Shown one piece after another: positions 8,950-17,862 of a stretch of DNA of 64,000 nucleotides. The notes below the pieces were generated by a model. That model saw only the letters and a list, made by a program, of their open reading frames with translations, was not told where the DNA came from and searched no databases. The stretch spans positions 10,523-74,522 of the forward strand of contig DLGQ01000109.1 of the NCBI GenBank assembly GCA_002482775.1, written 5' to 3'. A program made the position numbers and the translations under genes. The DNA is from Flavobacteriales bacterium UBA7690. Its GTDB lineage: Bacteria; Bacteroidota; Bacteroidia; Flavobacteriales_F; PHOS-HE28. Each line of letters begins with the position of its first letter. Positions within the stretch are counted from its first letter, which is position 1.

Positions 8950-9674
8950 CCGTGGCCCATCACATGGGCGTGCACCAAGCGTTTTGCGAGGGGCATGAAG
9001 GTCTCGATGCAGGGTAGCTCAAGGTCCGTACCTACCGCGAACGTGGCCGGGTTAGGCATGGCCGGGTGCATGGCGATGAGGGCCGACTTCACGTTGTCCA
9101 GCGTGGTGCTAAGGCTAAGTGTGTAGGTGGTCACATACCGGGTGAACACGTTCTTGTGGCTCAGCTCCGCCGTCTGCTCCAGCACGAACGGAATGGAGTA
9201 GGTGTAGACACGAGCTTCGCGACCCCGCCGTAGGAAGAGCCATCCCTCGGAAATGTGCAGGGGTTGAAGTCCGATAGGAGCGAAGTGCAGATGCCGCTGG
9301 ATCTCGTCGCGAAGACCGACGCCCTCTTCCTGGATATGCTGAAAACCGGGGACAGCGAACCCGATCACCTCGTCGATCACCTTCAACATCTCCGGCTCAT
9401 CAGGCCTTGCGTGTATAGCATTGCCCGTGCTGGTTTCGAAACCGACCAATGGACCGGCTAGGCTTCGCGCGAGATCCTCCTTTGTGCGTTGCAGCATCAG
9501 CAGGTCGTGCACGTACTGGTGGATCAGTTCCAGATGCGGGTAGAGCTTGCGTTCCGCGAAACGGCGCTTCACACGCTGCAAATAGCCGAGCAGGGTGTAC
9601 TGCTTCAGCTCCAGATCGATTGATGGGGAATAGGCCCAGTCGCGTGGGAGGCCGGAGGTGCTGGAAGTGCTCAT
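8946..9674 (-). CDS. Conserved hypothetical protein
   Basis: 242 residues from the ATG at 9674 (MSTSSTSGLPRDWAYSPS). No domain recognised. It contains a helical N-terminal part (LELKQYTLLGYLQRVKRRFAER) and a beta-rich C-terminal part, with no signal peptide or membrane segment, so it is probably cytoplasmic. A perfect -7 box TATTTTTG (9698-9705, minus strand) supports this start over an upstream one. It converges on the substrate-binding lipoprotein with a 4-bp overlap. Confidence 0.6.
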   Translation of the reverse strand: MSTSSTSGLPRDWAYSPSIDLELKQYTLLGYLQRVKRRFAERKLYPHLELIHQYVHDLLMLQRTKEDLARSLAGPLVGFETSTGNAIHARPDEPEMLKVIDEVIGFAVPGFQHIQEEGVGLRDEIQRHLHFAPIGLQPLHISEGWLFLRRGREARVYTYSIPFVLEQTAELSHKNVFTRYVTTYTLSLSTTLDNVKSALIAMHPAMPNPATFAVGTDLELPCIETFMPLAKRLVHAHVMGHG

Positions 9675-9697
9675 AGCTAGTAGTGGAACGGCTTGTT

Positions 9698-9705
9698 CAA
9701 AAATA
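9698..9705 (-). promoter_or_regulatory. -7 promoter element TATTTTTG of the hypothetical gene
   Basis: Exact TAnnTTTG match on the minus strand, 23 nt before the ATG at 9674. No clear -33 element. Confidence 0.4.
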
Positions 9706-9774
9706 ATGTTGCTTTTGGCCGGTTCGCGGAGTGACCGCACCCACCTTTGGAGTCAACAAGCAAACGCCACGCCG

Positions 9775-10728
9775 ATGCATCGCCTTCCTACCTGGACCTC
9801 CGCCACCATCCTCTTCAGTCTCTTCTTCGTGGCCTGTGTGCCAGCCCGGAAATACGAAGAGGCCGATCAGCGGGCCAAAGCCATGCAGGCCGAAGCCGAT
9901 GCCGCCAACCAGAAAGCGCTCGACGCGCAGACCAGCAAGGATGAGATGAGCGCGAAATTGGCCGAGTTCACCAAGCGCAACACCGAGCTGGAACGCGATA
10001 CCACGGTGCTGGGCACCTCGCTGCGGAAGATGACCGTGCAGTACGACAAGATCAATGGCCTTAACGATGAGCTATTGAGCAAATACAACGCGCTGCTGGC
10101 CGGCAACAGCAGCGAGAACCGCAAACTTCTCACCGACCTGGAGGCCATGCGCCTGGATCTTCAGAACAAGGAGGATAGCGTGAACGCGCTGGCGAAGCGT
10201 GTGGGCGAGAAGCAGGCCGCACTGGCCGCACTACAGGCGGAGATCGATGCCAAGGACGCTGCCATGAAGGACCTGAAGAACCGTGTGAGCCAGGCGCTTT
10301 CCGGCTTCGAAGGCAAAGGCCTCACCGTAGAACATCGCAATGGCCGCATCTACGTGAGCATGGACAACAAGTTGCTCTTCCCCAGTGGTAGTGCCGCAGT
10401 TGATACGAAGGGCCGTGAAGCCATCAGCCAACTGGCCAAAGCCATCGAGAACGAGAAGGAGCTCAGCATCCTCGTGGAAGGCCACACCGATACGGACAAG
10501 ATCAGTGCGGGTAGTACTTACAAGGACAATTGGGACCTCAGTGTGGCGCGCGCTACCAGCGTGGTCCGCATCATGCAGGAGAGCAGCAAGGCCGATCCTG
10601 TCCGCATCACAGCAGCTGGCCGTGGCGAATACGTGCCCATCGACCCCAACGATAAGGCAAAGAACCGCCGCATCGAAGTGGTGCTGATCCCCGACCTGAA
10701 CGAGCTCTACAAACTCGTGAAAGAGTAG
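9775..10728 (+). CDS. OmpA-family peptidoglycan-binding lipoprotein with coiled coil
   Basis: 317 residues. The signal peptide ends in a lipobox (FFVACVPARKYEEAD), then a coiled coil of about 130 residues, then a C-terminal OmpA-like domain from about residue 185: LLFPSGSAAVDTKGREAI, LVEGHTDTD, NWDLSVARA and RRIEVVLIPD are the usual peptidoglycan-binding signatures (Asp and Arg that contact meso-DAP). It probably tethers the outer membrane to the cell wall. I chose the ATG at 9775 because it begins the signal peptide; the longer upstream reading overlaps the divergent gene. Confidence 0.88.
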   Translation: MHRLPTWTSATILFSLFFVACVPARKYEEADQRAKAMQAEADAANQKALDAQTSKDEMSAKLAEFTKRNTELERDTTVLGTSLRKMTVQYDKINGLNDELLSKYNALLAGNSSENRKLLTDLEAMRLDLQNKEDSVNALAKRVGEKQAALAALQAEIDAKDAAMKDLKNRVSQALSGFEGKGLTVEHRNGRIYVSMDNKLLFPSGSAAVDTKGREAISQLAKAIENEKELSILVEGHTDTDKISAGSTYKDNWDLSVARATSVVRIMQESSKADPVRITAAGRGEYVPIDPNDKAKNRRIEVVLIPDLNELYKLVKE

Positions 10729-10732
10729 TCGG

Positions 10733-11149
10733 CTAGGATGCCGAAGGCTCTGGCAACTTCGTGTCCAGCCATTTCCGCGCGTCTTCCTCGGTCAGGAAGA
10801 TCCCCGTGGCGTGTGCCCTGGGATGGTACTTGAAGTAGATCTCCGTGATGCGCTCATTGAAGGTGCTCTGGGCTGCCAAAGCAAGCCGTTGAGCACCGCC
10901 ACACCCGCCGTTCAGGGCGTTGAGATCCATGCCCAGCACGTTCAGCTCGAAGTCCAATTCGGCGGGCAGCACCGCCAACACGTCCATGTTCTTGCCGGCG
11001 ATCAGCGTGTGTTTGGCACGCACGATCTCGCTCATCCCCTCCACATCCAACCTCACATCCGGCTTGAACCGCAGCTCGATCAGCGCTTCGGAGACCAGCT
11101 CCAACGTCGCAGACCGGGTCTCGATCAGTCGAGGAAGTACCATTTTCAT
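10733..11149 (-). CDS. DUF7793/STAS-like small protein, paralogue 1
   Basis: 138 residues, no signal peptide. The layout LIETRSATLELVSEALIELRF, then GKNMDVLAVLPAELDF, then ALAAQSTFNERITEIYFKY, then IFLTEEDARKWLDTKL is shared position by position with two other genes in this window (55438-55857 and 56010-56420). The fold resembles SpoIIAA/STAS-like proteins that end in an E-x-A-x-x-W-L helix. The substrate or partner is unknown. A TACCTTCG box ends 4 nt before the ATG. The gene converges on the OmpA-like gene with a 4-bp gap. Confidence 0.65.
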   Translation of the reverse strand: MKMVLPRLIETRSATLELVSEALIELRFKPDVRLDVEGMSEIVRAKHTLIAGKNMDVLAVLPAELDFELNVLGMDLNALNGGCGGAQRLALAAQSTFNERITEIYFKYHPRAHATGIFLTEEDARKWLDTKLPEPSAS

Positions 11150-11153
11150 GGCG

Positions 11154-11161
11154 CGAAGGTA
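11154..11161 (-). promoter_or_regulatory. Start-proximal -7-like motif TACCTTCG
   Basis: TAnnTTYG on the minus strand, 4 nt before the ATG at 11149. If used as a promoter the transcript would be leaderless. Confidence 0.3.
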
Positions 11162-11277
11162 CGCTTAGTATGCGTGCATACTATCGGGGTCGATGACATA
11201 ACCGCTTGATCTAGCAAGTTTTAACGCAAGCTTCTTGGGATGCCAACGCGTTCCTGACCGGTGCCGTGTGGCCTTCC

Positions 11278-11285
11278 TACCTTGG
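11278..11285 (+). promoter_or_regulatory. Start-proximal -7-like motif TACCTTGG
   Basis: One mismatch from TAnnTTYG, 4 nt before the ATG at 11290 of the serine-hydrolase lipoprotein. Confidence 0.25.
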
Positions 11286-11289
11286 CCGC

Positions 11290-12405
11290 ATGCGCTTGGC
11301 CCAACTCGCGATCATCGCCACCGCGCTGCTTTCCAGCGGATGCACGGTCGGCCGCTTCTTCGTCTACAACTTCGCCGATACGAGGGATCACGAGAAGTTC
11401 CCATCTAGGCCGCTTCCTCCATCCGCAGAACCGTTCCAGTATGCCGAAGCGGCGGTGCAACGTGGGCCACGCAGCGTGACCGTTGGCGATCGCGAAGTAC
11501 CCTTCGACAAGTTCTTGGAAGACCACGCCACGGTGGCGTTCCTCATCATCCACCGCGATACGATCAAGTACGAGCGCTACTTCAAAGGCTACGATCCAGC
11601 GCGGATACACACTTCGTTCTCCATGGCGAAGAGCGTGGTCAGCATGTTGATCGGCTGTGCGATCGCTGACGGCTTCATCACCAGCGTGGAGCAACCGGTG
11701 GGCGACTTCGTTCCCGAACTAGGGGATCGCGGTTTCGACAAGGTCACCTTGGAACATGTGCTGCAGATGACCAGCGGATTGGACTTCGAGGAGAGTTACG
11801 TGAACCCGTTCGGCTCAGCGGCCAGATTCTACTATGGGCGCAGGCTTTACAAGAACATGGAACGCTTCAAGTTGAAGCGAGCAGCGGGGGAGAAGTTCGA
11901 GTACGTGAGCGGCAATTCGCAATTGCTCGGGCTCATCCTGGAGCGTGCCTTGCGTGCAAAGGGCGATCAGCGCACGGTCACCGCCTACCTCAACGACAAG
12001 CTCTGGTCGCCGCTTGGCATGGAGCACCCTTCGTCGTGGAGCATCGATCGCAAAGAAGGCGGGATCGAGAAGACGTTCTGCTGCATCAATGCACCTGCGC
12101 GCGATTTCGCGAAGCTCGGTTCGTTGTACCTGCACAAAGGCGAATGGCGGGGCAAGCAATTGGTCCCGGAGGCCTGGGTGGAGCGCAGCACCTCTGTGGA
12201 TACGAGCAATGGCAGTGCACGACATTATCAGTACCAGTGGTGGCTGCCGTCTGCGGAAGGCGACTTCATGGCGCAAGGTATCCTCGGTCAGTTCGTCTAC
12301 GTGGATCCGACCCGCGACCTGGTGATCGTACGGCTCGGCAAGAAGTATGGCGGCGTGGGCTGGCCCGGTGTTTTTCGAGGTGTGGCGAAGAACTTCAACA
12401 AGTGA
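11290..12405 (+). CDS. Beta-lactamase-fold serine hydrolase, lipoprotein
   Basis: 371 residues. Lipobox LLSSGC at residues 12-17 predicts a lipid-anchored envelope protein. The class C beta-lactamase-like domain shows the catalytic SxxK tetrad as SMAK (in HTSFSMAKSVVSMLIG), the YxN-type element as YVSGNSQLLG and a C-terminal strand after YQYQWWLP. Relatives include esterases, D-aminopeptidases and peptidases; the substrate cannot be told from sequence and there is no sign that it is a resistance enzyme. The ATG at 11290 starts the signal peptide. The stop overlaps the GTG start of the next gene (GTGA), indicating translational coupling. Confidence 0.85.
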   Translation: MRLAQLAIIATALLSSGCTVGRFFVYNFADTRDHEKFPSRPLPPSAEPFQYAEAAVQRGPRSVTVGDREVPFDKFLEDHATVAFLIIHRDTIKYERYFKGYDPARIHTSFSMAKSVVSMLIGCAIADGFITSVEQPVGDFVPELGDRGFDKVTLEHVLQMTSGLDFEESYVNPFGSAARFYYGRRLYKNMERFKLKRAAGEKFEYVSGNSQLLGLILERALRAKGDQRTVTAYLNDKLWSPLGMEHPSSWSIDRKEGGIEKTFCCINAPARDFAKLGSLYLHKGEWRGKQLVPEAWVERSTSVDTSNGSARHYQYQWWLPSAEGDFMAQGILGQFVYVDPTRDLVIVRLGKKYGGVGWPGVFRGVAKNFNK

Positions 12406-13613
12406 AGAAGCACCCTGATCGCACTGTGGCCATCATCGGTGGTGGCCCTGCCGGGATGATCGCGGCGGCGGTCCTTGCTGATCATGTACACGTGGATCTC
12501 TACGAGCAAGGACGCAATCTCGGCCGCAAATTCCTGGTGGCAGGCGATGGAGGCCTCAACATCACCAACAGTGTGGAGGGCGAAGCGTTGATGGCGCACT
12601 ATGCTCCTGCTGAACTCCTCGCTCCCATGTTGACCGACTTCGGACCTCTACAACTGCGCGCTTGGCTTGAAGGGCTTGGTGTGCCCACGTTCGAGGGAAC
12701 GAGCGGACGTGTTTTCCCGCAACGAGGCATCAAACCGGCCGAGGTGCTTAAAGCGATCGTGGATCGGTTGATGGCGAAAGGCGTATCCATATATACCGGT
12801 TGCCGCTTCGTTGGTTTTGATGAGCACGCGCGACCGACGATGGAGCGTAACGAAGAACGCTTCGCTCCACAAGCGGATGCATTTCTGTTCGCGCTGGGTG
12901 GTGCCTCTTGGCCCAAGACCGGCTCCACAGGTGAGTGGTCGCATGCGTTCAGGGCCATCGGTGTTCGTGTGGAAGAGTTCCAAGCAAGCAACTGCGGGGT
13001 CGTGGCGGAACTGCCCAGGCCGCTGCACCCACATGCGGGCAAGCCGTTGAAGAACATCACGGTCACCTGTGGTGCGAAGACGGTGCGCGGCGAATTAACG
13101 ATCACGGACCACGGTGTTGAAGGCAATGCTATCTACCCGGTCATTCCCGAGGTGCGTGCGCAACTCGCTGCCATGGGTGATGCGGAGATCATCATCGACC
13201 TGAAGCCGGATCTATCCGAAGAACGGATCAACGAGAAATTGCGCGATGCCGCCTGGAAGGAACGTATGGCCGCGTTGCGACTGGATCGTCCTTCAGTTGC
13301 GCTGTTGAAAGCTTACACCCCGGTGCAGCGGTTCCTCGATGGCCGTACGTTCGCGCACGACCTCAAGCATGTGCGTATACCCGTTCAAGCGCTACGACCG
13401 ATCGAAGAGGCCATCAGTACGGTGGGCGGCATCGTGATGGACGAAGTGAACGAAGACCTCTCGTTGAAAGCGCATCCGCACCTGTTCGTTGCGGGTGAGA
13501 TGGTGGAATGGGATGCGCCCACAGGCGGGTTCCTGCTGCAAGGCGCCTTCAGCACGGGGCATTGGGCCGCGCAGCGGATTCGGGCGAGGTTCGGCCTACC
13601 CGAACAAGTGTGA
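12402..13613 (+). CDS. HI0933/BaiN-type FAD-dependent oxidoreductase
   Basis: 403 residues from a GTG at 12402 that overlaps the preceding TGA. The N-terminal dinucleotide-binding motif is VAIIGGGPAGMIAAAVLA, followed by NLGRKFLVAGDGGLNITN, a hallmark of the HI0933 family, then GRVFPQRGIKPAEVL and ALGGASWPKTGSTG. The C-terminal VAGEMVEWDAPTGGFLLQGAFSTGHWA is the second FAD-binding segment. Members are flavoproteins of largely unknown substrate; some reduce unsaturated bile-acid intermediates, which I do not infer here. The 3' end overlaps radA on the other strand by 18 bp. Confidence 0.88.
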   Translation: MKKHPDRTVAIIGGGPAGMIAAAVLADHVHVDLYEQGRNLGRKFLVAGDGGLNITNSVEGEALMAHYAPAELLAPMLTDFGPLQLRAWLEGLGVPTFEGTSGRVFPQRGIKPAEVLKAIVDRLMAKGVSIYTGCRFVGFDEHARPTMERNEERFAPQADAFLFALGGASWPKTGSTGEWSHAFRAIGVRVEEFQASNCGVVAELPRPLHPHAGKPLKNITVTCGAKTVRGELTITDHGVEGNAIYPVIPEVRAQLAAMGDAEIIIDLKPDLSEERINEKLRDAAWKERMAALRLDRPSVALLKAYTPVQRFLDGRTFAHDLKHVRIPVQALRPIEEAISTVGGIVMDEVNEDLSLKAHPHLFVAGEMVEWDAPTGGFLLQGAFSTGHWAAQRIRARFGLPEQV

Positions 13614-14987
13614 GAGCACGTCGCTCACCTGCCCGACTTGTACAACGTCGATCCCTTTCACGGGGCTGATGCCCTTGGTCCCTTTCGGAACGAAAATGCG
13701 GGCGAAGCCCAGCTTGGCCGCTTCGGCGATCCGTTGTTCGGTGCGTGTCACCGGCCTGATCTCGCCTGTCAATCCGACTTCACCGGCGAAACAAACATCC
13801 ATCGGCACAGCGATGTCGGCATTGCTGCTGAGCACCGCGCACACCACGGCCAGATCGATGGCGGGTTCCTCCACCCGGAAACCACCAGCGAGGTTGAGGA
13901 ACACATCTTTCTGCCCCAAACGGAATCCGCAACGTTTCTCCATCACGGCGAGCAACATGTTCAAGCGGCGTAGATCGAAGCCGGTGGAACTGCGTTGGGG
14001 TGTTCCATACACGGCACTGCTCACCAAGGCCTGCACCTCGATCAACAGCGGTCGCATGCCTTCCATGGTAGCCGCGACCACCACACCACTAGGCCGTTCT
14101 TCGCGGCGGCCGAGCAACACTTGGCTGGGGTCTTCCACTTCGGCAAGGCCGCTGCCCTGCATCTCGTAGATGCCCAGCTCGTTGGTGCTGCCGAAACGGT
14201 TCTTCAACGGTCGCAACAAACGGTAGGCGTGATCGCGATCTCCTTCGAACTGCAGTACACAATCCACCATATGCTCCAACACTTTCGGCCCAGCGATGAA
14301 ACCATCTTTCGTGATGTGACCGATCAGCACCATGGGCACTCCGGTCGTCTTCGCGAAGCGCATCAGTTCCGCCGTGCATTCGCGCACCTGCCCGACACTC
14401 CCCGGGCTGGCGTCCAATACGGCCGTGTGTAACGTCTGCACACTGTCGATCACCACCAGTCCCGGCTCCAGCGCTTCGATGTGTTTGAAGATGTTCTGCG
14501 TGTTCGTTTCCGTGAGCACATAACAATTGGTCCCCACACTTGCCGCTTGCGATCCGCGGTTCGCCGCTTCAAGCCGTTCGGCCCGCATCTTCACCTGGTG
14601 CTCGCTCTCTTCCCCGGACACGTAGAGCGTCTTCAAATGCGGGTTGCGCAAGGCCGTCTGCAACAGCAAGGTGCTTTTCCCGATCCCCGGTTCACCACCG
14701 AGCAGCGTGATGCTTCCCGGCACCAAGCCGCCACCTAACACCCGGGATAATTCGCGATCGCTCAGCGGTATGCGCGGTCCATCTTGTGCGGGGATCTCAT
14801 CGATGGCGATGGGCTTCGGGTTGCGGCTCTTCACGCTCACCGGTGCGCCGCTCTTGGCTTCCACCCGGTCCACCACCTCTTCCACCAAAGTGTTCCATTC
14901 CTTGCACTGGCCGCATTGCCCTAGCCATTGGGCATAGTTGCTGCCGCAATTCTGGCAAACGAATTTGGAACGCAGCTTAGCTGCCAT
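13596..14987 (-). CDS. radA: DNA repair protein RadA
   Basis: 463 residues. An N-terminal C4 zinc finger (CQNC...CGQC, residues 11-28), a RecA-like ATPase with Walker A GGEPGIGKST at about 98-107, the RadA-specific KNRFG motif in LRPLKNRFGSTNELGIYEM, and a C-terminal Lon-protease-like domain (LNLAGGFRVEEPAIDLAV). RadA is a helicase that promotes branch migration during recombination and natural transformation; it fits with comF elsewhere in the window. The ATG at 14987 directly begins the zinc finger. Its start overlaps the 3' end of the upstream nucleotidyltransferase gene by 11 bp. Confidence 0.95.
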   Translation of the reverse strand: MAAKLRSKFVCQNCGSNYAQWLGQCGQCKEWNTLVEEVVDRVEAKSGAPVSVKSRNPKPIAIDEIPAQDGPRIPLSDRELSRVLGGGLVPGSITLLGGEPGIGKSTLLLQTALRNPHLKTLYVSGEESEHQVKMRAERLEAANRGSQAASVGTNCYVLTETNTQNIFKHIEALEPGLVVIDSVQTLHTAVLDASPGSVGQVRECTAELMRFAKTTGVPMVLIGHITKDGFIAGPKVLEHMVDCVLQFEGDRDHAYRLLRPLKNRFGSTNELGIYEMQGSGLAEVEDPSQVLLGRREERPSGVVVAATMEGMRPLLIEVQALVSSAVYGTPQRSSTGFDLRRLNMLLAVMEKRCGFRLGQKDVFLNLAGGFRVEEPAIDLAVVCAVLSSNADIAVPMDVCFAGEVGLTGEIRPVTRTEQRIAEAAKLGFARIFVPKGTKGISPVKGIDVVQVGQVSDVLSHLFG

Positions 14988-15483
14988 GGCGGATCCTCTC
15001 GACCAGCGCCGTGGTGGAGAAACCATCCACCAGTTTCAGGGAGCGCACCTCGCCACCGCGCGCGATGACCACGTTGGCACCTACGATCTGGTCGGCTTTC
15101 CAATCGCCGCCCTTCACTAGCACATCGGGCCCTATCGCGGTTATCAGTTCCAAGGGCGTGTCCTGGTCGAAGATCACCACGGCATCCACGAGGCGCAGCG
15201 CAGCGAGCACCTTCGCGCGGCTGTCCTGATCGTTCAACGGACGGTCGTCAGCCTTGCCCAAACGGCGTACACTGCTGTCGCTGTTGAGGCCGATGATGAG
15301 CCGATCGCCCAACGCGGCAGCCTCTTGCAGGTATTCCACATGGCCGCGGTGGAGGATGTCGAAGCAGCCGTTGGTGAACACGATGCGGTCGCCCTTCATG
15401 CGCCACACGTTCACCGCGCGCTGTATGTATATCACGTCCATGATGCGTTTGTCGGTGGTGGCGTGTGCGACTTCGGCGTTCAT
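14977..15483 (-). CDS. rfaE2: D-glycero-beta-D-manno-heptose 1-phosphate adenylyltransferase (RfaE domain II type)
   Basis: 168 residues. The nucleotidyltransferase signature FTNGCFDILHRGHVEYL (HxGH) sits near residue 36-52, followed by IIGLNSDSSVRRLGK and GGDWKADQIVGA. It transfers AMP to heptose-1-phosphate, giving ADP-heptose for the LPS inner core; the kinase domain found in fused HldE is absent, as in many Bacteroidota. It overlaps the flippase-like gene by 4 bp (ATGA) and radA by 11 bp, so it lies within one reverse-strand operon. Confidence 0.9.
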   Translation of the reverse strand: MNAEVAHATTDKRIMDVIYIQRAVNVWRMKGDRIVFTNGCFDILHRGHVEYLQEAAALGDRLIIGLNSDSSVRRLGKADDRPLNDQDSRAKVLAALRLVDAVVIFDQDTPLELITAIGPDVLVKGGDWKADQIVGANVVIARGGEVRSLKLVDGFSTTALVERIRHGS

Positions 15484-16505
15484 GCTGCGCTGTTTTTCCG
15501 GCTACGGGAGACCAAAAGTAGCGATAGGCCACCGAGCACGATGATCATCAGCGTTTGGGCCACCCAGAGCAGCCAGCCCATGGCGAGGGCATCGGGTCTG
15601 ATGAGGCCACCACCTTCGGGCGGCGCCATGTACATACCCACGATCAGCGCTACGAACCCCGGGAACACCCCGATGCCTCCTTGCACCAGCACGATACCCA
15701 CGGAGCCGGCCAGGAAGCCCGCCAGGATACCCGCTGGAGGCAAGGTGCTCGTGCTGGGGAGCGCATAGATGCCCACCCAGAACATGGCCACATAGAGCGA
15801 CCAGATGAGCACGGTGTGTACGATGAAAGCGCCTTTGCTCTTGGTCTGGAGAACGGAACGCACACCAGCGATGAAGCCTCGAACAGCTTCCATGGACCGG
15901 GCGCGAAGGGCGGGCTTGGTCCAGACGAAGTAGGCCGCTGCGATCAGGCCCAAGAGGACGGCTCCAAGGATCACCGGAAGCCAGAAAGAGGGTTCCTGGT
16001 CCGCGCCTTGCGTTTGGCCCGCGCGGAATTGGGCGATCCGTTCTTGGAGAAGGTCCAGCTTGTCCAGCTGAAGTGCCAACGTCACGCCCGCGATGGAGAG
16101 CAGCATCACCATATCCACTGCACGTTCGGCGAGGATGGTGCCGAACCCACGTTCGAAGGGAACACCCTCGCTGCGGTAAAGCGTCACGGCGCGGCTGGCC
16201 TCTCCTGCCCTGGGCAGCAGCATGTTCATGAAGTAACCCGTCATCACCGCGTGGTAGCTGTTCCAGAAATGGACGCGATGGCCCATCGGTTCCAGCAGGT
16301 ACCGCCAACGCCATGCACGGCTCATGTGGCTTAGCCAGCCCAAGGACACGCAGCCGAGCAACCACCACCAGTTCGCTTGTCCGAATGCGGTGAAGAGCTC
16401 TCCGCGCTGCTTCTCATCGAGCTGGTCGTAGAAATAGAACACGAGCCAAACACCCAACGCGATGGGAAGTGCCACCTTCAGCAAACCGAAGAGGACCTTC
16501 TTCAT
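15480..16505 (-). CDS. LPG-synthase/UPF0104-type flippase-like integral membrane protein
   Basis: 341 residues with about eight transmembrane helices. The characteristic segment of this family, MTGYFMNMLLPRAGEASRAVTLYRSEGVPFERGFGTILAERAVDM, starts near residue 89 (given here as motifs NMLLPRAGEASR and TILAERAVDM). Homologues are the transmembrane domain of lysylphosphatidylglycerol synthase (MprF), called flippase-like or AglD-like; the soluble aminoacyl-transfer domain is missing, so lipid or glycolipid translocation is more likely than synthesis. It lies between panD and rfaE2 with 4-bp overlaps on both sides, a gene order often seen in Bacteroidota. Confidence 0.88.
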   Translation of the reverse strand: MKKVLFGLLKVALPIALGVWLVFYFYDQLDEKQRGELFTAFGQANWWWLLGCVSLGWLSHMSRAWRWRYLLEPMGHRVHFWNSYHAVMTGYFMNMLLPRAGEASRAVTLYRSEGVPFERGFGTILAERAVDMVMLLSIAGVTLALQLDKLDLLQERIAQFRAGQTQGADQEPSFWLPVILGAVLLGLIAAAYFVWTKPALRARSMEAVRGFIAGVRSVLQTKSKGAFIVHTVLIWSLYVAMFWVGIYALPSTSTLPPAGILAGFLAGSVGIVLVQGGIGVFPGFVALIVGMYMAPPEGGGLIRPDALAMGWLLWVAQTLMIIVLGGLSLLLVSRSRKNSAA

Positions 16506-16855
16506 GGCCGCAACCGGTTCGTGGTCTCGTCCGGGAAAATGATGCGCGGCCGGAAAGCGCGCGCCTCTTCCAAGCCCATGTGCGCGTAGGAGACGATGAT
16601 GACGATGTGCCCTACCTCCGCTTTGTGCGCCGCAGGACCGTTCAGGCAGATCACCCCGGAACCGCGATCACCTTTGATCACGTAGGTCTCCAGCCGCTCG
16701 CCGTTGTTCACGTTCAACACCTGGACCTTCTCGCCTTCAACAAGCCCAACTGCATCGATCAGGTCTTCGTCAATGGTGATGCTACCGATGTAGTCCAAGT
16801 TAGCCTCGGTGACCTTGACACGGTGGATCTTGGTACGAACGACCTCGATGGTCAT
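16502..16855 (-). CDS. panD: Aspartate 1-decarboxylase proenzyme
   Basis: 117 residues from the ATG at 16855. It makes beta-alanine for pantothenate and CoA synthesis. The self-cleavage site Gly24-Ser25 is visible in LDYIGSITID, giving the pyruvoyl cofactor on the new N-terminal Ser; ERLETYVIKGDRGSGVICLNG and the catalytic Lys9/Tyr region are intact. A longer in-frame start at 16891 adds 12 unrelated residues and was rejected. A TACTTTCG box lies 21 nt upstream. It follows panC with a 50-nt gap and overlaps the flippase gene by 4 bp. Confidence 0.95.
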   Translation of the reverse strand: MTIEVVRTKIHRVKVTEANLDYIGSITIDEDLIDAVGLVEGEKVQVLNVNNGERLETYVIKGDRGSGVICLNGPAAHKAEVGHIVIIVSYAHMGLEEARAFRPRIIFPDETTNRLRP

Positions 16856-16905
16856 CTGGTGGTGGGGAATGGGCCACGAAAGTAGCGTCACGGGCCAAGC
16901 TGCGA

Positions 16906-17751
16906 TCAGCGCAGCAGGGTGATGTTATCGATCAGGCGTACCGGACCAACCTGTGCGGCGATCAGTGCAACGGCTTTGTCACGCTCGCCCCATTCGCTCA
17001 ACGGCTCCAACGTGTCGTGGTCAGCAATGCCGAAATAGTCAACACTGATGGTCGGCTCAGAGGCCATTTCCACCTGCCCGGCGCGGAGCGAATCGTCAAC
17101 ACTACTCTTGTATGCGACAGCGGCAACGGCTCTGAGCGCACGGTAAAGCACCGTTGCGCGGGAACGTTCCTCGGTGTTCAAACGGGCATTGCGGGAACTC
17201 AAGGCCAAGCCATCTTCGGCCCTTACGGTGGGGCACCCCGTCACCCGTTCGGGCCAACGCACCGTGCGCGCGATGTGCCGCAAGAGGGTCAATTGTTGGC
17301 GGTCCTTTTCACCGAAGAAAGCTTCATCGGGCCGTACGAAGTGGAAAAGGCGCTCCACCACGTTCACCACCCCTTGGAAATGGCCGGGCCGGGAAGGGCC
17401 TTCCCAATGGGCGTCCAACCCGCCCAGATCGTACTTGGTCGGGGTGAAGTCGGCGAAAATGGCCTCCTTTTCCGGGGCGAAGAGCACATCACACCCGGCG
17501 GCTTTCAGCAGTTCGCGGTCCTGTTCCAGCTGCCGGGGATAGTGCTTCAGGTCTTCCGGGTTGTTGAATTGCAGGGGGTTAACGAAGATGCTGCACGCCA
17601 CGGCGGGGTGAAAGGCCTTGGCGCGGCGGATCAGGTCCAAGTGCCCTTCGTGCAGGGCTCCCATGGTGGGAACGAAGCCCGTGGTGCCCCCGTTCCGCCG
17701 GGCATTTGCCGTCCATTCGGCGATATCGGGTGGCTGCGTTACGAAGTCCAC
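16906..17751 (-). CDS. panC: Pantoate--beta-alanine ligase
   Basis: 281 residues, the usual length of PanC, from a GTG at 17751. It condenses pantoate with beta-alanine using ATP. Motifs: PTMGALHEGHLDLIRRA (HxGH), SIFVNPLQFN, FFGEKDRQQLTLLR (KMSKS-like substrate region) and LALSSRNARL. An open frame continues far upstream on this strand but is the antisense of the GT5 gene, so I end the gene at the GTG. A TAGTTTCG -7-like box lies at 17785-17792. It works directly with panD just downstream. Confidence 0.92.
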   Translation of the reverse strand: MDFVTQPPDIAEWTANARRNGGTTGFVPTMGALHEGHLDLIRRAKAFHPAVACSIFVNPLQFNNPEDLKHYPRQLEQDRELLKAAGCDVLFAPEKEAIFADFTPTKYDLGGLDAHWEGPSRPGHFQGVVNVVERLFHFVRPDEAFFGEKDRQQLTLLRHIARTVRWPERVTGCPTVRAEDGLALSSRNARLNTEERSRATVLYRALRAVAAVAYKSSVDDSLRAGQVEMASEPTISVDYFGIADHDTLEPLSEWGERDKAVALIAAQVGPVRLIDNITLLR

Positions 17752-17801
17752 GATAGGCGCGGGTTCCGGAGGGGCGAAGGGGGACGAAACTAGGGTTCCG
17801 C

Positions 17802-17833
17802 GTTGAAGTTCCGCCGAAAAGTCTATATTTTTG
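17802..17833 (+). promoter_or_regulatory. Promoter of the GT5 gene: GTTG-N20-TATTTTTG
   Basis: The -7 box TATTTTTG (17826-17833) matches TAnnTTTG exactly, and GTTG at 17802-17805 lies at near-ideal spacing for the -33 box. The predicted start point leaves a leader of about 25 nt before the ATG at 17863. Confidence 0.6.
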
Positions 17834-17862
17834 TACCCGCAATTCCTCCCCCCACAAACATC

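Noticed and set aside
12036..12401. Upstream extension of the HI0933-type oxidoreductase
   Set aside because: The extra 122 codons lie out of frame inside the serine-hydrolase gene; the GTG overlapping the TGA starts directly before the GGGPAG motif.
11290..12405. Antibiotic-resistance beta-lactamase
   Set aside because: Only the general serine-hydrolase fold and SxxK are seen; the lipoprotein nature and overall sequence fit the broad esterase/peptidase group.
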